A stretch of 12,336 nt of DNA from JANQRV01 sp964533785 (GTDB taxonomy: Bacteria > Bacteroidota > Bacteroidia > Chitinophagales > Saprospiraceae). Below the pieces are notes generated by a model. The model was not told the DNA's origin. It saw nothing but the letters and a program-made list of their open reading frames with translations, and did not search any database. The translations under genes were made by a program, and so were the position numbers. The stretch spans positions 1-12,336 of the forward strand of contig CAZHNG010000209.1 in the NCBI GenBank assembly GCA_964533785.1. The letters are read 5' to 3'. Below are positions 6,540 through 12,336 of the stretch, piece after piece (within the stretch, counting starts at the first letter, position 1; each line of letters opens with the position of its first letter).

Positions 6540-6564
6540 ATAGTGTGTCGGCAAAAAATTTGTA

Positions 6565-6572
6565 CAAAGATA
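6565..6572 (-). promoter_or_regulatory. Candidate -7 box for lpxC/fabZ
   Basis: On the minus strand TATCTTTG matches the Bacteroidota -7 consensus TAnnTTTG exactly. It lies in the 56-bp gap between lpxD and lpxC/fabZ and would start transcription near 6559, about 20 nt before the ATG at 6539. No TTG is seen at -33, where GTCTTCC stands instead. It would be an internal promoter of the lipid A operon. Confidence 0.4.
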
Positions 6573-6595
6573 CTTTTTTTAGCAGAAGAGGAAGA

Positions 6596-7645
6596 CTAAT
6601 ACGAACTATCCCGGTGTTCTAGTTCCCTAATGCGTTCCTCCATTTTGTTTATGCGCCTGAATATTTCAGGGAGATTTTTAAAAACGCTGTAAGACCGCAG
6701 ATAATTGCTGTAACCAATGGCGGGAGAACCAAACAACTTGGAACCTCTTTCTTCCACGGAAGCAGCTATTCCGCTTTGTGCCTGGATCAATGTACCGTCG
6801 GCTATCTGAATATGGCCTACAAAACCTACCTGACCACCTACCTGGCAGTTTTCTCCGATTATTGTACTACCGGCTACGCCTGCCTGGGCCGCCATTACGG
6901 TGTTCTTTCCGATTTTTACGTTGTGGGCCACGTGAATGAGATTATCCAGCTTAGCTCCTGATCCTATGATCGTTGCCCCCATACTTCCCCGGTCTATTGC
7001 TACGTTAGCCCCGATCTCTACGTCATCTTCGATGATGACATTGCCAAGCTGGGCAATCTTTTTGTAGGTGCCGTCTTTTTGAGGCGCGAATCCAAATCCA
7101 TCGCTTCCGATTACCGTATTGGGGTGGATAATACAATTTTTTCCCACTTTACAATGAGCCATTATTTTTACGCCCGGGAAGAGAATGGTGCCCTCACCAA
7201 TAGTTACATTTTCGCCAAGGTATACCTGGGGAAATATCTGGCAATCACCTTCAATAACTACTCCCTTACTGATTACCGAGTTGGCACCGATTGACGCTGA
7301 AGGTGCTATCGTAACATCTTCATCAATAATAGCTGAGGAAGCTATGCCGTTTTCCAACTGTTGAGCGTTACTGAATTTTTCTTGTAATACAGCAACTGCG
7401 GCATAAATATCAGCTACCCTGATTAAAGTAGGCTTTACTTGCTGTTTGAGTTGATAATTATCGTTGATTAGTACAATAGATGCGGTCGTTGAATAAAGAT
7501 AGGATTCATATTTCAGGTTTCCCAAAAAGGTAATTGTTCCTTCACCTCCTTCTTCAATACGACTTGGCCGGTTCACCTCTACTAACGGATCACCTTCAAC
7601 GGATCCGTCTAATAGTTGCGCGATTATTTGAGCAGATAATTGCAT
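6596..7645 (-). CDS. lpxD: UDP-3-O-(3-hydroxyacyl)glucosamine N-acyltransferase
   Basis: The third lipid A enzyme: it adds a 3-hydroxyacyl chain from ACP to the free amine made by LpxC, giving UDP-2,3-diacylglucosamine. At 349 residues it matches the usual 340-350. The N-terminal uridine-binding domain (1-100) includes GEGTITFLGNLKYESYL (34-50). Hexapeptide repeats of the left-handed beta-helix run from about 103 to 310, with the conserved SDGFGFA (181-187), then NLIHVAHNVKIG (235-246), where His241 matches catalytic His239 of E. coli, and a second conserved His278 in GFVGHIQIAD. The C-terminus is a helix (FKNLPEIFRRINKMEERIRELE) that packs in the trimer and presents the ACP-binding face. It is the first gene of the minus-strand operon; its ATG follows a -7-like box by only four bases. 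Confidence 0.96.
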   Translation of the reverse strand: MQLSAQIIAQLLDGSVEGDPLVEVNRPSRIEEGGEGTITFLGNLKYESYLYSTTASIVLINDNYQLKQQVKPTLIRVADIYAAVAVLQEKFSNAQQLENGIASSAIIDEDVTIAPSASIGANSVISKGVVIEGDCQIFPQVYLGENVTIGEGTILFPGVKIMAHCKVGKNCIIHPNTVIGSDGFGFAPQKDGTYKKIAQLGNVIIEDDVEIGANVAIDRGSMGATIIGSGAKLDNLIHVAHNVKIGKNTVMAAQAGVAGSTIIGENCQVGGQVGFVGHIQIADGTLIQAQSGIAASVEERGSKLFGSPAIGYSNYLRSYSVFKNLPEIFRRINKMEERIRELEHRDSSY

Positions 7646-7649
7646 TCCA

Positions 7650-7657
7650 CAAAGGTA
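7650..7657 (-). promoter_or_regulatory. Candidate -7 box of lpxD, possibly leaderless
   Basis: On the minus strand TACCTTTG matches TAnnTTTG exactly and ends four bases before the lpxD ATG (7643-7645). If used, transcription would begin at or within a few bases of the start codon. No TTG is present at the normal -33 distance; the nearest lies about 31 bases upstream of the box. Either the promoter is weak or atypical at -33, or the match is fortuitous. Confidence 0.4.
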
Positions 7658-7873
7658 TAATTGTTTGATAAAAATTATTGATTTTGAACAACTATGTAGT
7701 CGAGCAATATTAATGATTATTTACAATTTTGTAGCATTTTGGACCTTCCTGTTTGGTTTCACCAGCCTTAAATCAACCCTGTAGATGCTCAAAAAACCAG
7801 CTAATTACAATGAAATTGACTTTAAACTTATGATGTTCGCTGTAATTAAAGTAGAATTGTGGTCGATACCTTT

Positions 7874-7881
7874 TATTTTTG
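7874..7881 (+). promoter_or_regulatory. Candidate -7 box for the hemC operon
   Basis: TATTTTTG matches TAnnTTTG. The nearest upstream TTG (7857-7859) is 14 bases away, shorter than the usual 17-23. If used, it gives a leader of about 185 nt before the hemC TTG at 8074, holding the two stem-loops annotated below. Confidence 0.35.
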
Positions 7882-7928
7882 CAGAAAATAATTATTGACC
7901 GGACTTTTGACATAACATTTTAAGGGTT

Positions 7929-7993
7929 TGATAATCAATCAAACAAGGCACTTTAAGGTAGCCGCCTTACTTAAGGTTACCTGCTGATTATCA
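7929..7993 (+). promoter_or_regulatory. Nested stem-loop in the hemC leader
   Basis: TGATAATCA (7929-7937) and TGATTATCA (7985-7993) form a perfect 9-bp stem. Inside, TAAGG (7954-7958) pairs with CCTTA (7965-7969) around a six-base loop. A second TAAGG copy at 7972-7976 could compete for the same CCTTA. GGTA (7957-7960) can alternatively pair with TACC (7978-7981). This is a candidate cis-regulatory RNA; no known riboswitch core is recognised. Confidence 0.35.
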
Positions 7994-8025
7994 GAGCGTT
8001 GCTGTTGCACTATCTAGTGTCCCCG

Positions 8026-8051
8026 CCTGCCGTTACCGCCGGGTAGGCAGG
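8026..8051 (+). promoter_or_regulatory. GC-rich hairpin 22 nt before the hemC start
   Basis: CCTGCC (8026-8031) pairs with GGCAGG (8046-8051), and TACC (8034-8037) with GGTA (8042-8045), leaving a two-base bulge and a GCCG loop. This is a strong hairpin just ahead of the TTG start codon. No U-tract follows, so it is not a standard terminator. It could affect ribosome access or be a dispersed GC-rich palindromic repeat. Confidence 0.45.
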
Positions 8052-8073
8052 TAGCATCAAAAGTCTAAAATTA

Positions 8074-9006
8074 TTGAAACAGTTGATTACCATAGGAACA
8101 CGGGGAAGTAAACTTGCTTTATGGCAAGCCAATTATGTTTTGGAAAAATTGCAGGAAATTCAAATTCCCGCAGCATTAAAAATTATCAAAACGCAAGGAG
8201 ACAAATTCCAGCATCTATCCTTTGATAAGTTGGAAGGCAAAGGGTTCTTTACTAAAGAAATTGAAACGGCTCTGCTACAGCATGAAATTGATCTTGCCGT
8301 TCATTCTTTGAAGGATCTGCCTACCATATCTACAGAGGGGCTTGCAGTAGCGGGGGTTTCTTATCGTGAAAATCCTGCAGATTGGTTGATTATCCGTAAG
8401 AACTGTACGGATAAAGAACAGCTACTGAATCTTAAAACGGAAGCTATTGTAGGAACCTCTTCAGCGAGAAGGAAAGCGCAGTTACGCAATCTGCGTCCGG
8501 ATATTCAGTTGAAAGACATCAGGGGAAATGTCCCTACCCGGTTGCAGAAATTACGGGAAGCACAGTTTGATGCGATCGCGCTGGCAGCAGCAGGAGTGAC
8601 CAGGCTTGAGATTGACCTGTCAGAATTTGACGTGCTTAAGTTTAGTCCCAAAGAGTTCGTCCCTGCACCGGCACAAGGGGTTTTGGGGTTTCAGATCAGG
8701 GCAAAAGATACTGAAATGCGATCAATCTTAAAGCGGATTCATCATCCGGAAGTATCCCGCTTAACTAATGTTGAACGGAAAATATTGCGACTTTTCGATG
8801 GTGGCTGCCACCTGCCGATGGGCGCTTACTGTCAACAAGACAAAATGGGGAACTTTCACGTCTGGGCTGTCAAAGCTAACGATTGGGACGCCCCTCTTCA
8901 CAAAGTTCAGTATTCTTCCAGTACCACCGACGGACTAGCCGAAACCGTTTTCAACATGTTGAACGCCGAAACCGGTATGAGTGAGACACAGGACCTAAAC
9001 CAATAA
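8074..9006 (+). CDS. hemC: Porphobilinogen deaminase (hydroxymethylbilane synthase)
   Basis: A 310-residue cytosolic enzyme that polymerises four porphobilinogens into hydroxymethylbilane in tetrapyrrole synthesis. The N-terminus ITIGTRGSKLALWQA (5-19) is diagnostic. HSLKDLP (77-83) holds the catalytic Asp81 (E. coli Asp84), TSSARR (128-133) and RGNVPTRL (150-157) provide substrate-binding arginines, and GGCHLPMGAY (243-252) carries Cys245, the attachment site of the dipyrromethane cofactor. VPAPAQGVLG (196-205) is another conserved block. Length is normal. The start is TTG at 8074, which puts the conserved motif at the usual distance from the N-terminus. It is the first gene of a plus-strand run; hemD starts 44 bp downstream. 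Regulation may act through the long structured leader. Confidence 0.96.
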   Translation: MKQLITIGTRGSKLALWQANYVLEKLQEIQIPAALKIIKTQGDKFQHLSFDKLEGKGFFTKEIETALLQHEIDLAVHSLKDLPTISTEGLAVAGVSYRENPADWLIIRKNCTDKEQLLNLKTEAIVGTSSARRKAQLRNLRPDIQLKDIRGNVPTRLQKLREAQFDAIALAAAGVTRLEIDLSEFDVLKFSPKEFVPAPAQGVLGFQIRAKDTEMRSILKRIHHPEVSRLTNVERKILRLFDGGCHLPMGAYCQQDKMGNFHVWAVKANDWDAPLHKVQYSSSTTDGLAETVFNMLNAETGMSETQDLNQ

Positions 9007-9050
9007 AAGCATCATCCTGAAAATAAACACGCTCTAAATATTTATTTCAA

Positions 9051-9749
9051 TTGAGTAGAAGGGTTTTCATCACACGCCAATTAAAAAATGACAGTTTCTT
9101 CAAACTTCAATTAGAGAAAGCTGGTTTTGAGGTGACAGGCATTTCGTTGATATGCTTTTCTCCTCTTCCTTTTTCAGTTGTACCGGATTGCGACTGGATT
9201 TTTTTCTACAGTAGCAACGGAGTAAGGTTTTTCATGAATCGGATAAAGGAGGAAAACATCCCTCTGCCAAAGAGGGTCAAATGGGCAACTATAGGAGAAA
9301 GTACCGCAAAAACACTTCGTTCATTGGGTTGGGACGCCGATTTTGTGGGGAATGGCGAGCCTGTGGCAACGGCCTCGCAGTTTAAGAAAATCAGCAGAGA
9401 ACAAAAGGTGCTGTTTGTACGGGCTATGCAATCGATGAAAAGCGTCCAAAATTTACTTAAAGATGATTTACATATATTGGATTTCCCTGTTTACAACAAT
9501 GAATTCAAGAGAAACATTGAAATTCCATACTATGATTGGCTGGTTTTTACAAGCCCGTTGAATGTAAAGGCTTATTTATCTCTCAGGGATATTACGCCCA
9601 AACAGGAAGTAGTAGCTATTGGTTCTACAACATTAAAAGCTTTGAAAGATATGGGAATTAAAAGGGGCACCGTGTCTAAAGGGCCTTCTGAAAAAAGTAT
9701 GGCTAATCATATTTTGAGTAAAGCATCGGATAATAGACGGCAGCATTAG
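9051..9749 (+). CDS. hemD: Uroporphyrinogen-III synthase
   Basis: A 232-residue enzyme that cyclises hydroxymethylbilane and inverts ring D to give uroporphyrinogen III. The family is poorly conserved, but its landmarks are here: VFITRQ (5-10) at the start, DWIFFYSSNGVRFF (48-61), WATIGESTAKTLRSLG (78-93), LVFTSPLNVKAYL (164-176) and VVAIGSTTLKALKDMGI (187-203), spread over the two alpha/beta domains. Its place directly after hemC supports the call strongly. The start is TTG at 9051, giving MSRRVFITRQ; no ATG is available before the conserved strand. The 44-bp gap to hemC and 82-bp gap to hemL fit a single transcript, although the latter gap contains a repeat. Confidence 0.9.
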   Translation: MSRRVFITRQLKNDSFFKLQLEKAGFEVTGISLICFSPLPFSVVPDCDWIFFYSSNGVRFFMNRIKEENIPLPKRVKWATIGESTAKTLRSLGWDADFVGNGEPVATASQFKKISREQKVLFVRAMQSMKSVQNLLKDDLHILDFPVYNNEFKRNIEIPYYDWLVFTSPLNVKAYLSLRDITPKQEVVAIGSTTLKALKDMGIKRGTVSKGPSEKSMANHILSKASDNRRQH

Positions 9750-9786
9750 AAGCATTACTCTAATTGCTAAAAGTTTCACACCATCC

Positions 9787-9819
9787 AGTCTGATATCTGA
9801 TATCTATCATCTGGTATCT
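9787..9819. repeat. Heptamer-type repeats (ATCTGAT/ATCTGGT) before hemL
   Basis: The 82-bp hemD-hemL gap contains AGTCTGATATCTGATATC followed by TATCATCTGGTATCT, a degenerate tandem of about seven-base units. ATCTGGTATCT (9809-9819) is identical to 1237-1247, and both copies lie shortly before a start codon (12 nt before hemL, 46 nt before the GT9 gene). The AT-rich tail then leads into the hemL ATG. Confidence 0.55.
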
Positions 9820-9831
9820 AAAAATAAACAT

Positions 9832-11124
9832 ATGATCAATCGAAAAATATCTGCAGCGTTATACGAAGAAGCTAAACAATATTTCCCGGGCGGGGTGAAC
9901 TCGCCGGTAAGAGCATTTAAGTCGGTTTATGGTCCACCTTTATTTATTCAAAGTGGTCAGGGGGCCAGGATCAAAGATGAGGACGGCAATGAGCTGATTG
10001 ATTTTTGTTGTTCCTGGGGACCGTTGATCCTTGGTCATAATAACGATCAGGTACGGGAATATGTGACGGAAACCGTTCGCAAAGGCACTTCTTTTGGTAC
10101 TCCTACCAAATTGGGCAACGAACTGGGTAAGCTCATTTTGGAGAATAATCGTTACTTGGAAAAAATCCGGTTTGTCAGTTCCGGAACGGAGGCGGTAATG
10201 TCCGCCATTCGGTTGGCAAGAGGCGTAACCGGCAAAAGTAAGGTCGTTAAATTTGAAGGTTGTTATCATGGTCACGTAGACACTTTATTAGTGAAAGCGG
10301 GTTCAGGTTTGGCGACCTTCGGTGTAAGTACGTCGGCTGGGGTTCCCGAATCCCTTGTTCAGCAAACTATTGTATTGCCATTGAATGACCGGAAATTACT
10401 GGATAAAACCCTCCAAGAGCATGCTGACGATATTGCCTGTCTTATTGTTGAGCCTGTTCCTGCTAACAATGGTCTATTACTGCAAGACCCTTCTTTTTTG
10501 GAATGCCTGCGCATCAAATGTTATAAGTATGGGGTGTTACTGATCTTTGATGAGGTTATTTCCGGATTTCGTATCGGTTTTGAAGGTGCGGCCGGCTATT
10601 ACAATATTCAGCCGGATATCATTACCTACGGAAAGATTATCGGTGGAGGAATGCCGGTAGGCGCATACGGAGCGAGTTCCGAGATCATGAGCTATATTGC
10701 TCCCGACGGTCCTGTTTATCAAGCGGGTACTTTATCTGCCAACCCTGTTACGATGGCTGCCGGTTGGGCTACCCTCAAACAATTACTGGCAACTGGTTTT
10801 TACGAGGCTCTGGAGGATAAGACCAAAGCTTTTGTGAATGGCATCCAGGAATATTGCGATCAAAAAAATTACAAAGTACGCATTCAGCAAATTGGATCAA
10901 TTTTTTGGATCGCTTTTACGGATCAGCGTATTCTTTCTGCGGATCAAATTGAGGCAGAAAGTATGGAGCAGTTTAAAATTTTACACACAGAACTATTAAA
11001 ACGCGGTGTCTACCTGGGGCCTTCAGGGTACGAAGTGGGCTTTGTATCGGCAGCGCATACGGCGGAAGATCTGAAGGAAGCCGGGACAAAGATGAAGGAA
11101 GCTTTAGATGTCGTTTTTGCATAG
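9832..11124 (+). CDS. hemL: Glutamate-1-semialdehyde 2,1-aminomutase
   Basis: A 430-residue PLP-dependent class III aminotransferase-fold enzyme that converts glutamate-1-semialdehyde to 5-aminolevulinate, which shows that the C5 route to haem is used. FPGGVNSPVRAF (18-29) is typical of HemL and separates it from ordinary class III aminotransferases. SSGTEA (116-121) binds the cofactor phosphate, YHGH (145-148) stacks near the ring, IFDEVISGFR (238-247) holds Asp240 for the pyridine nitrogen, and YGKIIGGGMPVGAYG (266-280) carries the PLP lysine, Lys268. QAGTLSANP follows, as expected. Length is standard. The partner hemA (glutamyl-tRNA reductase), and also hemB and hemE, are not in the window. 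The last codons overlap the longest possible frame of the histidine kinase, suggesting coupling. Confidence 0.96.
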   Translation: MINRKISAALYEEAKQYFPGGVNSPVRAFKSVYGPPLFIQSGQGARIKDEDGNELIDFCCSWGPLILGHNNDQVREYVTETVRKGTSFGTPTKLGNELGKLILENNRYLEKIRFVSSGTEAVMSAIRLARGVTGKSKVVKFEGCYHGHVDTLLVKAGSGLATFGVSTSAGVPESLVQQTIVLPLNDRKLLDKTLQEHADDIACLIVEPVPANNGLLLQDPSFLECLRIKCYKYGVLLIFDEVISGFRIGFEGAAGYYNIQPDIITYGKIIGGGMPVGAYGASSEIMSYIAPDGPVYQAGTLSANPVTMAAGWATLKQLLATGFYEALEDKTKAFVNGIQEYCDQKNYKVRIQQIGSIFWIAFTDQRILSADQIEAESMEQFKILHTELLKRGVYLGPSGYEVGFVSAAHTAEDLKEAGTKMKEALDVVFA

Positions 11125-11131
11125 CATTTTT

Positions 11132-12145
11132 ATGAAAGATTGGAACTTAAGATTGAGGTTGTTATCCTACCTGGTCATCTTCTATATGTTATTAGGTTTT
11201 ACCTGGTGGATCGTTTTGTTGTTGACCAAAAACAATGATGCATTTTTGGCAAAAAGTGAGGTATTGAAAATCGGAATGGTAGCCGAAGGAAGGGTTAGGA
11301 CGGATGCTGAATTTTATAAAACTAAGGCTTACCAAGACCTGAAAAGAGAATACACCATCCAGGAATGGATGATCGTTGGAGAAGCTATTTTTTTGATTAT
11401 CAGTTTGGGTATTGGTTTTTGGTTGATCAATAGGGGATATAATAAAGAAGTCAGAGCTGGGGAGCAACGCCGCAATTTCCTGCTTTCGATAACTCATGAA
11501 TTAAAATCACCCATTGCTTCCATTCGGCTAGTATTGGAAACGCTGTTAAAACGGCAGTTGAGTGCAGCTCAATTCAACCAATTAAGCCAGAGTGCTCTAA
11601 AGGAAACCGAACGTCTTAACACATTGGTTAACAACCTCTTGTTGTCTGCTAAACTCGATTTTGCCTATGAATTGCATCGCACTGAAATTGATATGAATCA
11701 ATTATTAAGGGAATTGATCGCGCAATTCAGAACAAAATACCCCGATTCTACATTTACTTATCAATCAAATGATTCTGAGATCTTTTTCCTTGGGGATCAC
11801 ATGGGAATCACCTCGGTTATTGTCAATCTCTTGGAGAATGCGGTTAAATATTCAGCCAATCATGCTGAAGTAACTGTAGTGTGCAACCAATATGAAAAAG
11901 ATCTACAGATCCTGGTCAAAGATCAGGGGGTAGGCATAAGTGAAAAAGAGAAGAAAAGAGTATTTGAAAAATTTTACCGCGTAGGGAATGAAGATACCCG
12001 GATTACTAAAGGTACCGGCTTAGGTTTGTTTATCGTAAATCAAATTGTGAAGGCTCATAACGGCAAAGTAGAAGTGTTCGATAACCAACTTAAAGGTACA
12101 CAATTTATCATTACGTTGCCGCACGTCAATGCGGTGCTGGAATAA
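11132..12145 (+). CDS. Membrane sensor histidine kinase
   Basis: A two-component sensor kinase of 337 residues from the ATG at 11132; an in-frame ATG at 11108 would add eight and overlap hemL by 17 bp. I favour 11132, which starts MKDWNLRLR just before the first membrane segment, but cannot exclude the other. In numbering from 11108: TM1 about 18-39, a small extracytoplasmic loop about 40-84 without a recognisable sensor fold, and TM2 about 87-108. The HisKA domain follows directly, with H-box FLLSITHELKSPIASIR and phospho-acceptor His130; no clear HAMP or PAS domain intervenes. The HATPase_c domain has the N-box NLLENAVKYS (Asn244), G1 DQGVG (272-276), an F-box around KFYRV (288-292) and G2 GTGLGL (302-307). 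All catalytic boxes are intact. No response regulator is present up to the window end, 191 bp later. Confidence 0.92.
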   Translation: MKDWNLRLRLLSYLVIFYMLLGFTWWIVLLLTKNNDAFLAKSEVLKIGMVAEGRVRTDAEFYKTKAYQDLKREYTIQEWMIVGEAIFLIISLGIGFWLINRGYNKEVRAGEQRRNFLLSITHELKSPIASIRLVLETLLKRQLSAAQFNQLSQSALKETERLNTLVNNLLLSAKLDFAYELHRTEIDMNQLLRELIAQFRTKYPDSTFTYQSNDSEIFFLGDHMGITSVIVNLLENAVKYSANHAEVTVVCNQYEKDLQILVKDQGVGISEKEKKRVFEKFYRVGNEDTRITKGTGLGLFIVNQIVKAHNGKVEVFDNQLKGTQFIITLPHVNAVLE

Positions 12146-12207
12146 TTGATTTAACTCCTAATGCCGTTAATTTGAGGATCGACAGTCCTTAGTTGTAGGG
12201 CCGATAC

Positions 12208-12244
12208 TCCAGTTCCGGTAGTACTTATAACGATCGGAACTGGA
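12208..12244 (+). terminator. Strong hairpin after the histidine kinase gene
   Basis: TCCAGTTCCG (12208-12217) and CGGAACTGGA (12235-12244) form a perfect 10-bp stem around a 17-base loop, and GTAG/CTAC sequences outside can lengthen the fold. It lies 63 bp after the stop codon and could end the hem operon transcript. No U-tract follows, so it may instead be a processing, stability or protein-binding structure. Confidence 0.4.
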
Positions 12245-12277
12245 CTACCAAAGACAATCAAAAGTTTCTGCACCACA

Positions 12278-12291
12278 AGGCACTAGTGCCT
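12278..12291. promoter_or_regulatory. 14-bp perfect palindrome
   Basis: AGGCACTAGTGCCT is a perfect dyad in the non-coding stretch after the kinase gene, possibly in the promoter region of the next gene beyond the window. Such a dyad fits a dimeric regulator site, but could equally be an isolated hairpin or repeat. The rest of 12146-12336 shows no gene. Confidence 0.35.
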
Positions 12292-12336
12292 CGGGCATTA
12301 AATAACAGGTATAGTTCGGGAGGCTATTTTCTTGCG

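Larger units (their letters stand above)
7646..8073. other. 428-bp divergent control region between lpxD and hemC
   Basis: This region separates two divergently transcribed operons. Besides the promoter boxes and stem-loops listed separately, it contains an 8-bp inverted repeat TAATTACA (7802-7809) / TGTAATTA (7841-7848), which could be an operator but is AT-rich. A 37-codon frame at 7785-7898 is probably chance. No RNA family that I recognise is present. Confidence 0.5.

Noticed and set aside
6540..6554. TTG at 6554 as the start of lpxC/fabZ
   Set aside because: It adds only five residues, lies within a few bases of the predicted transcription start, and an ATG at 6539 fits the usual N-terminus of the family.
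7785..7898. A 37-codon frame in the lpxD-hemC region
   Set aside because: It is short, in AT-rich DNA, overlaps the candidate hemC promoter box, and has no recognisable motif or hydrophobic segment; chance is the simplest explanation.
7929..7993. A known riboswitch such as cobalamin or a T-box
   Set aside because: I see no conserved core sequence of those classes; only simple nested stems are evident.
1..12336. tRNA or rRNA genes and a defence or secretion system
   Set aside because: No cloverleaf with a TTC-type arm, no rRNA-like conserved stretch, and no nuclease, toxin, transposase or phage protein was found among the coding regions.

Overview
The window reads as a chromosomal housekeeping segment from a Bacteroidota bacterium, most likely a saprospirian (Lewinella/Haliscomenobacter-like) lineage. 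The phylum call rests on several independent signs: an LpxC-FabZ fusion, which is characteristic of Bacteroidota; a lipoprotein resembling the Bacteroidota family DUF6503; TAnnTTTG-type -7 promoter boxes upstream of lpxD, lpxC and hemC; absence of clear Shine-Dalgarno sequences; and at least three genes whose only plausible start is TTG. The class-level placement is an impression from gene style and is not proven.

Layout. 1-2298 (+): a lipoprotein, then a GT9 heptosyltransferase-like glycosyltransferase. 2299-2587: a terminator-like palindrome and an exact 65-bp tandem repeat. 2588-2932 (+): a DUF4870/Tic20-like membrane protein. 2933-3259: a striking array of 8/9-bp units, inverted on the left and direct on the right, followed by a possible 36-residue membrane peptide. 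3260-3586 (+): a short MerR-like regulator. 3597-3716: an inverted-repeat segment between convergent genes. 4347-3730, 5149-4328, 6539-5151 and 7645-6596 (-): transcribed in the order lpxD, lpxC/fabZ, lpxA, ABC ATPase, with very tight spacing. 7646-8073: a 428-bp divergent control region. 8074-12145 (+): hemC, hemD, hemL and a sensor histidine kinase. 12146-12336: a non-coding stretch with a strong hairpin and a 14-bp palindrome.

Function. The minus-strand operon supplies the first committed steps of lipid A synthesis (LpxA acylation, LpxC deacetylation, LpxD second acylation), plus FabZ, which draws on the same 3-hydroxyacyl-ACP pool. The GT9 enzyme may act later, on LPS core or another surface glycan. 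The plus-strand operon covers three tetrapyrrole steps: glutamate-1-semialdehyde to ALA (HemL), porphobilinogen to hydroxymethylbilane (HemC), and hydroxymethylbilane to uroporphyrinogen III (HemD). hemA, hemB and hemE are not in the window. A histidine kinase without a visible response regulator ends this operon.

I found no convincing undescribed multi-gene system. The points most worth a second look are the repeat-rich intergenic DNA (at least three different families), the structured and probably long leader of hemC, the possible leaderless promoter of lpxD, the orphan ABC ATPase overlapping lpxA, and the kinase coupled to hemL.
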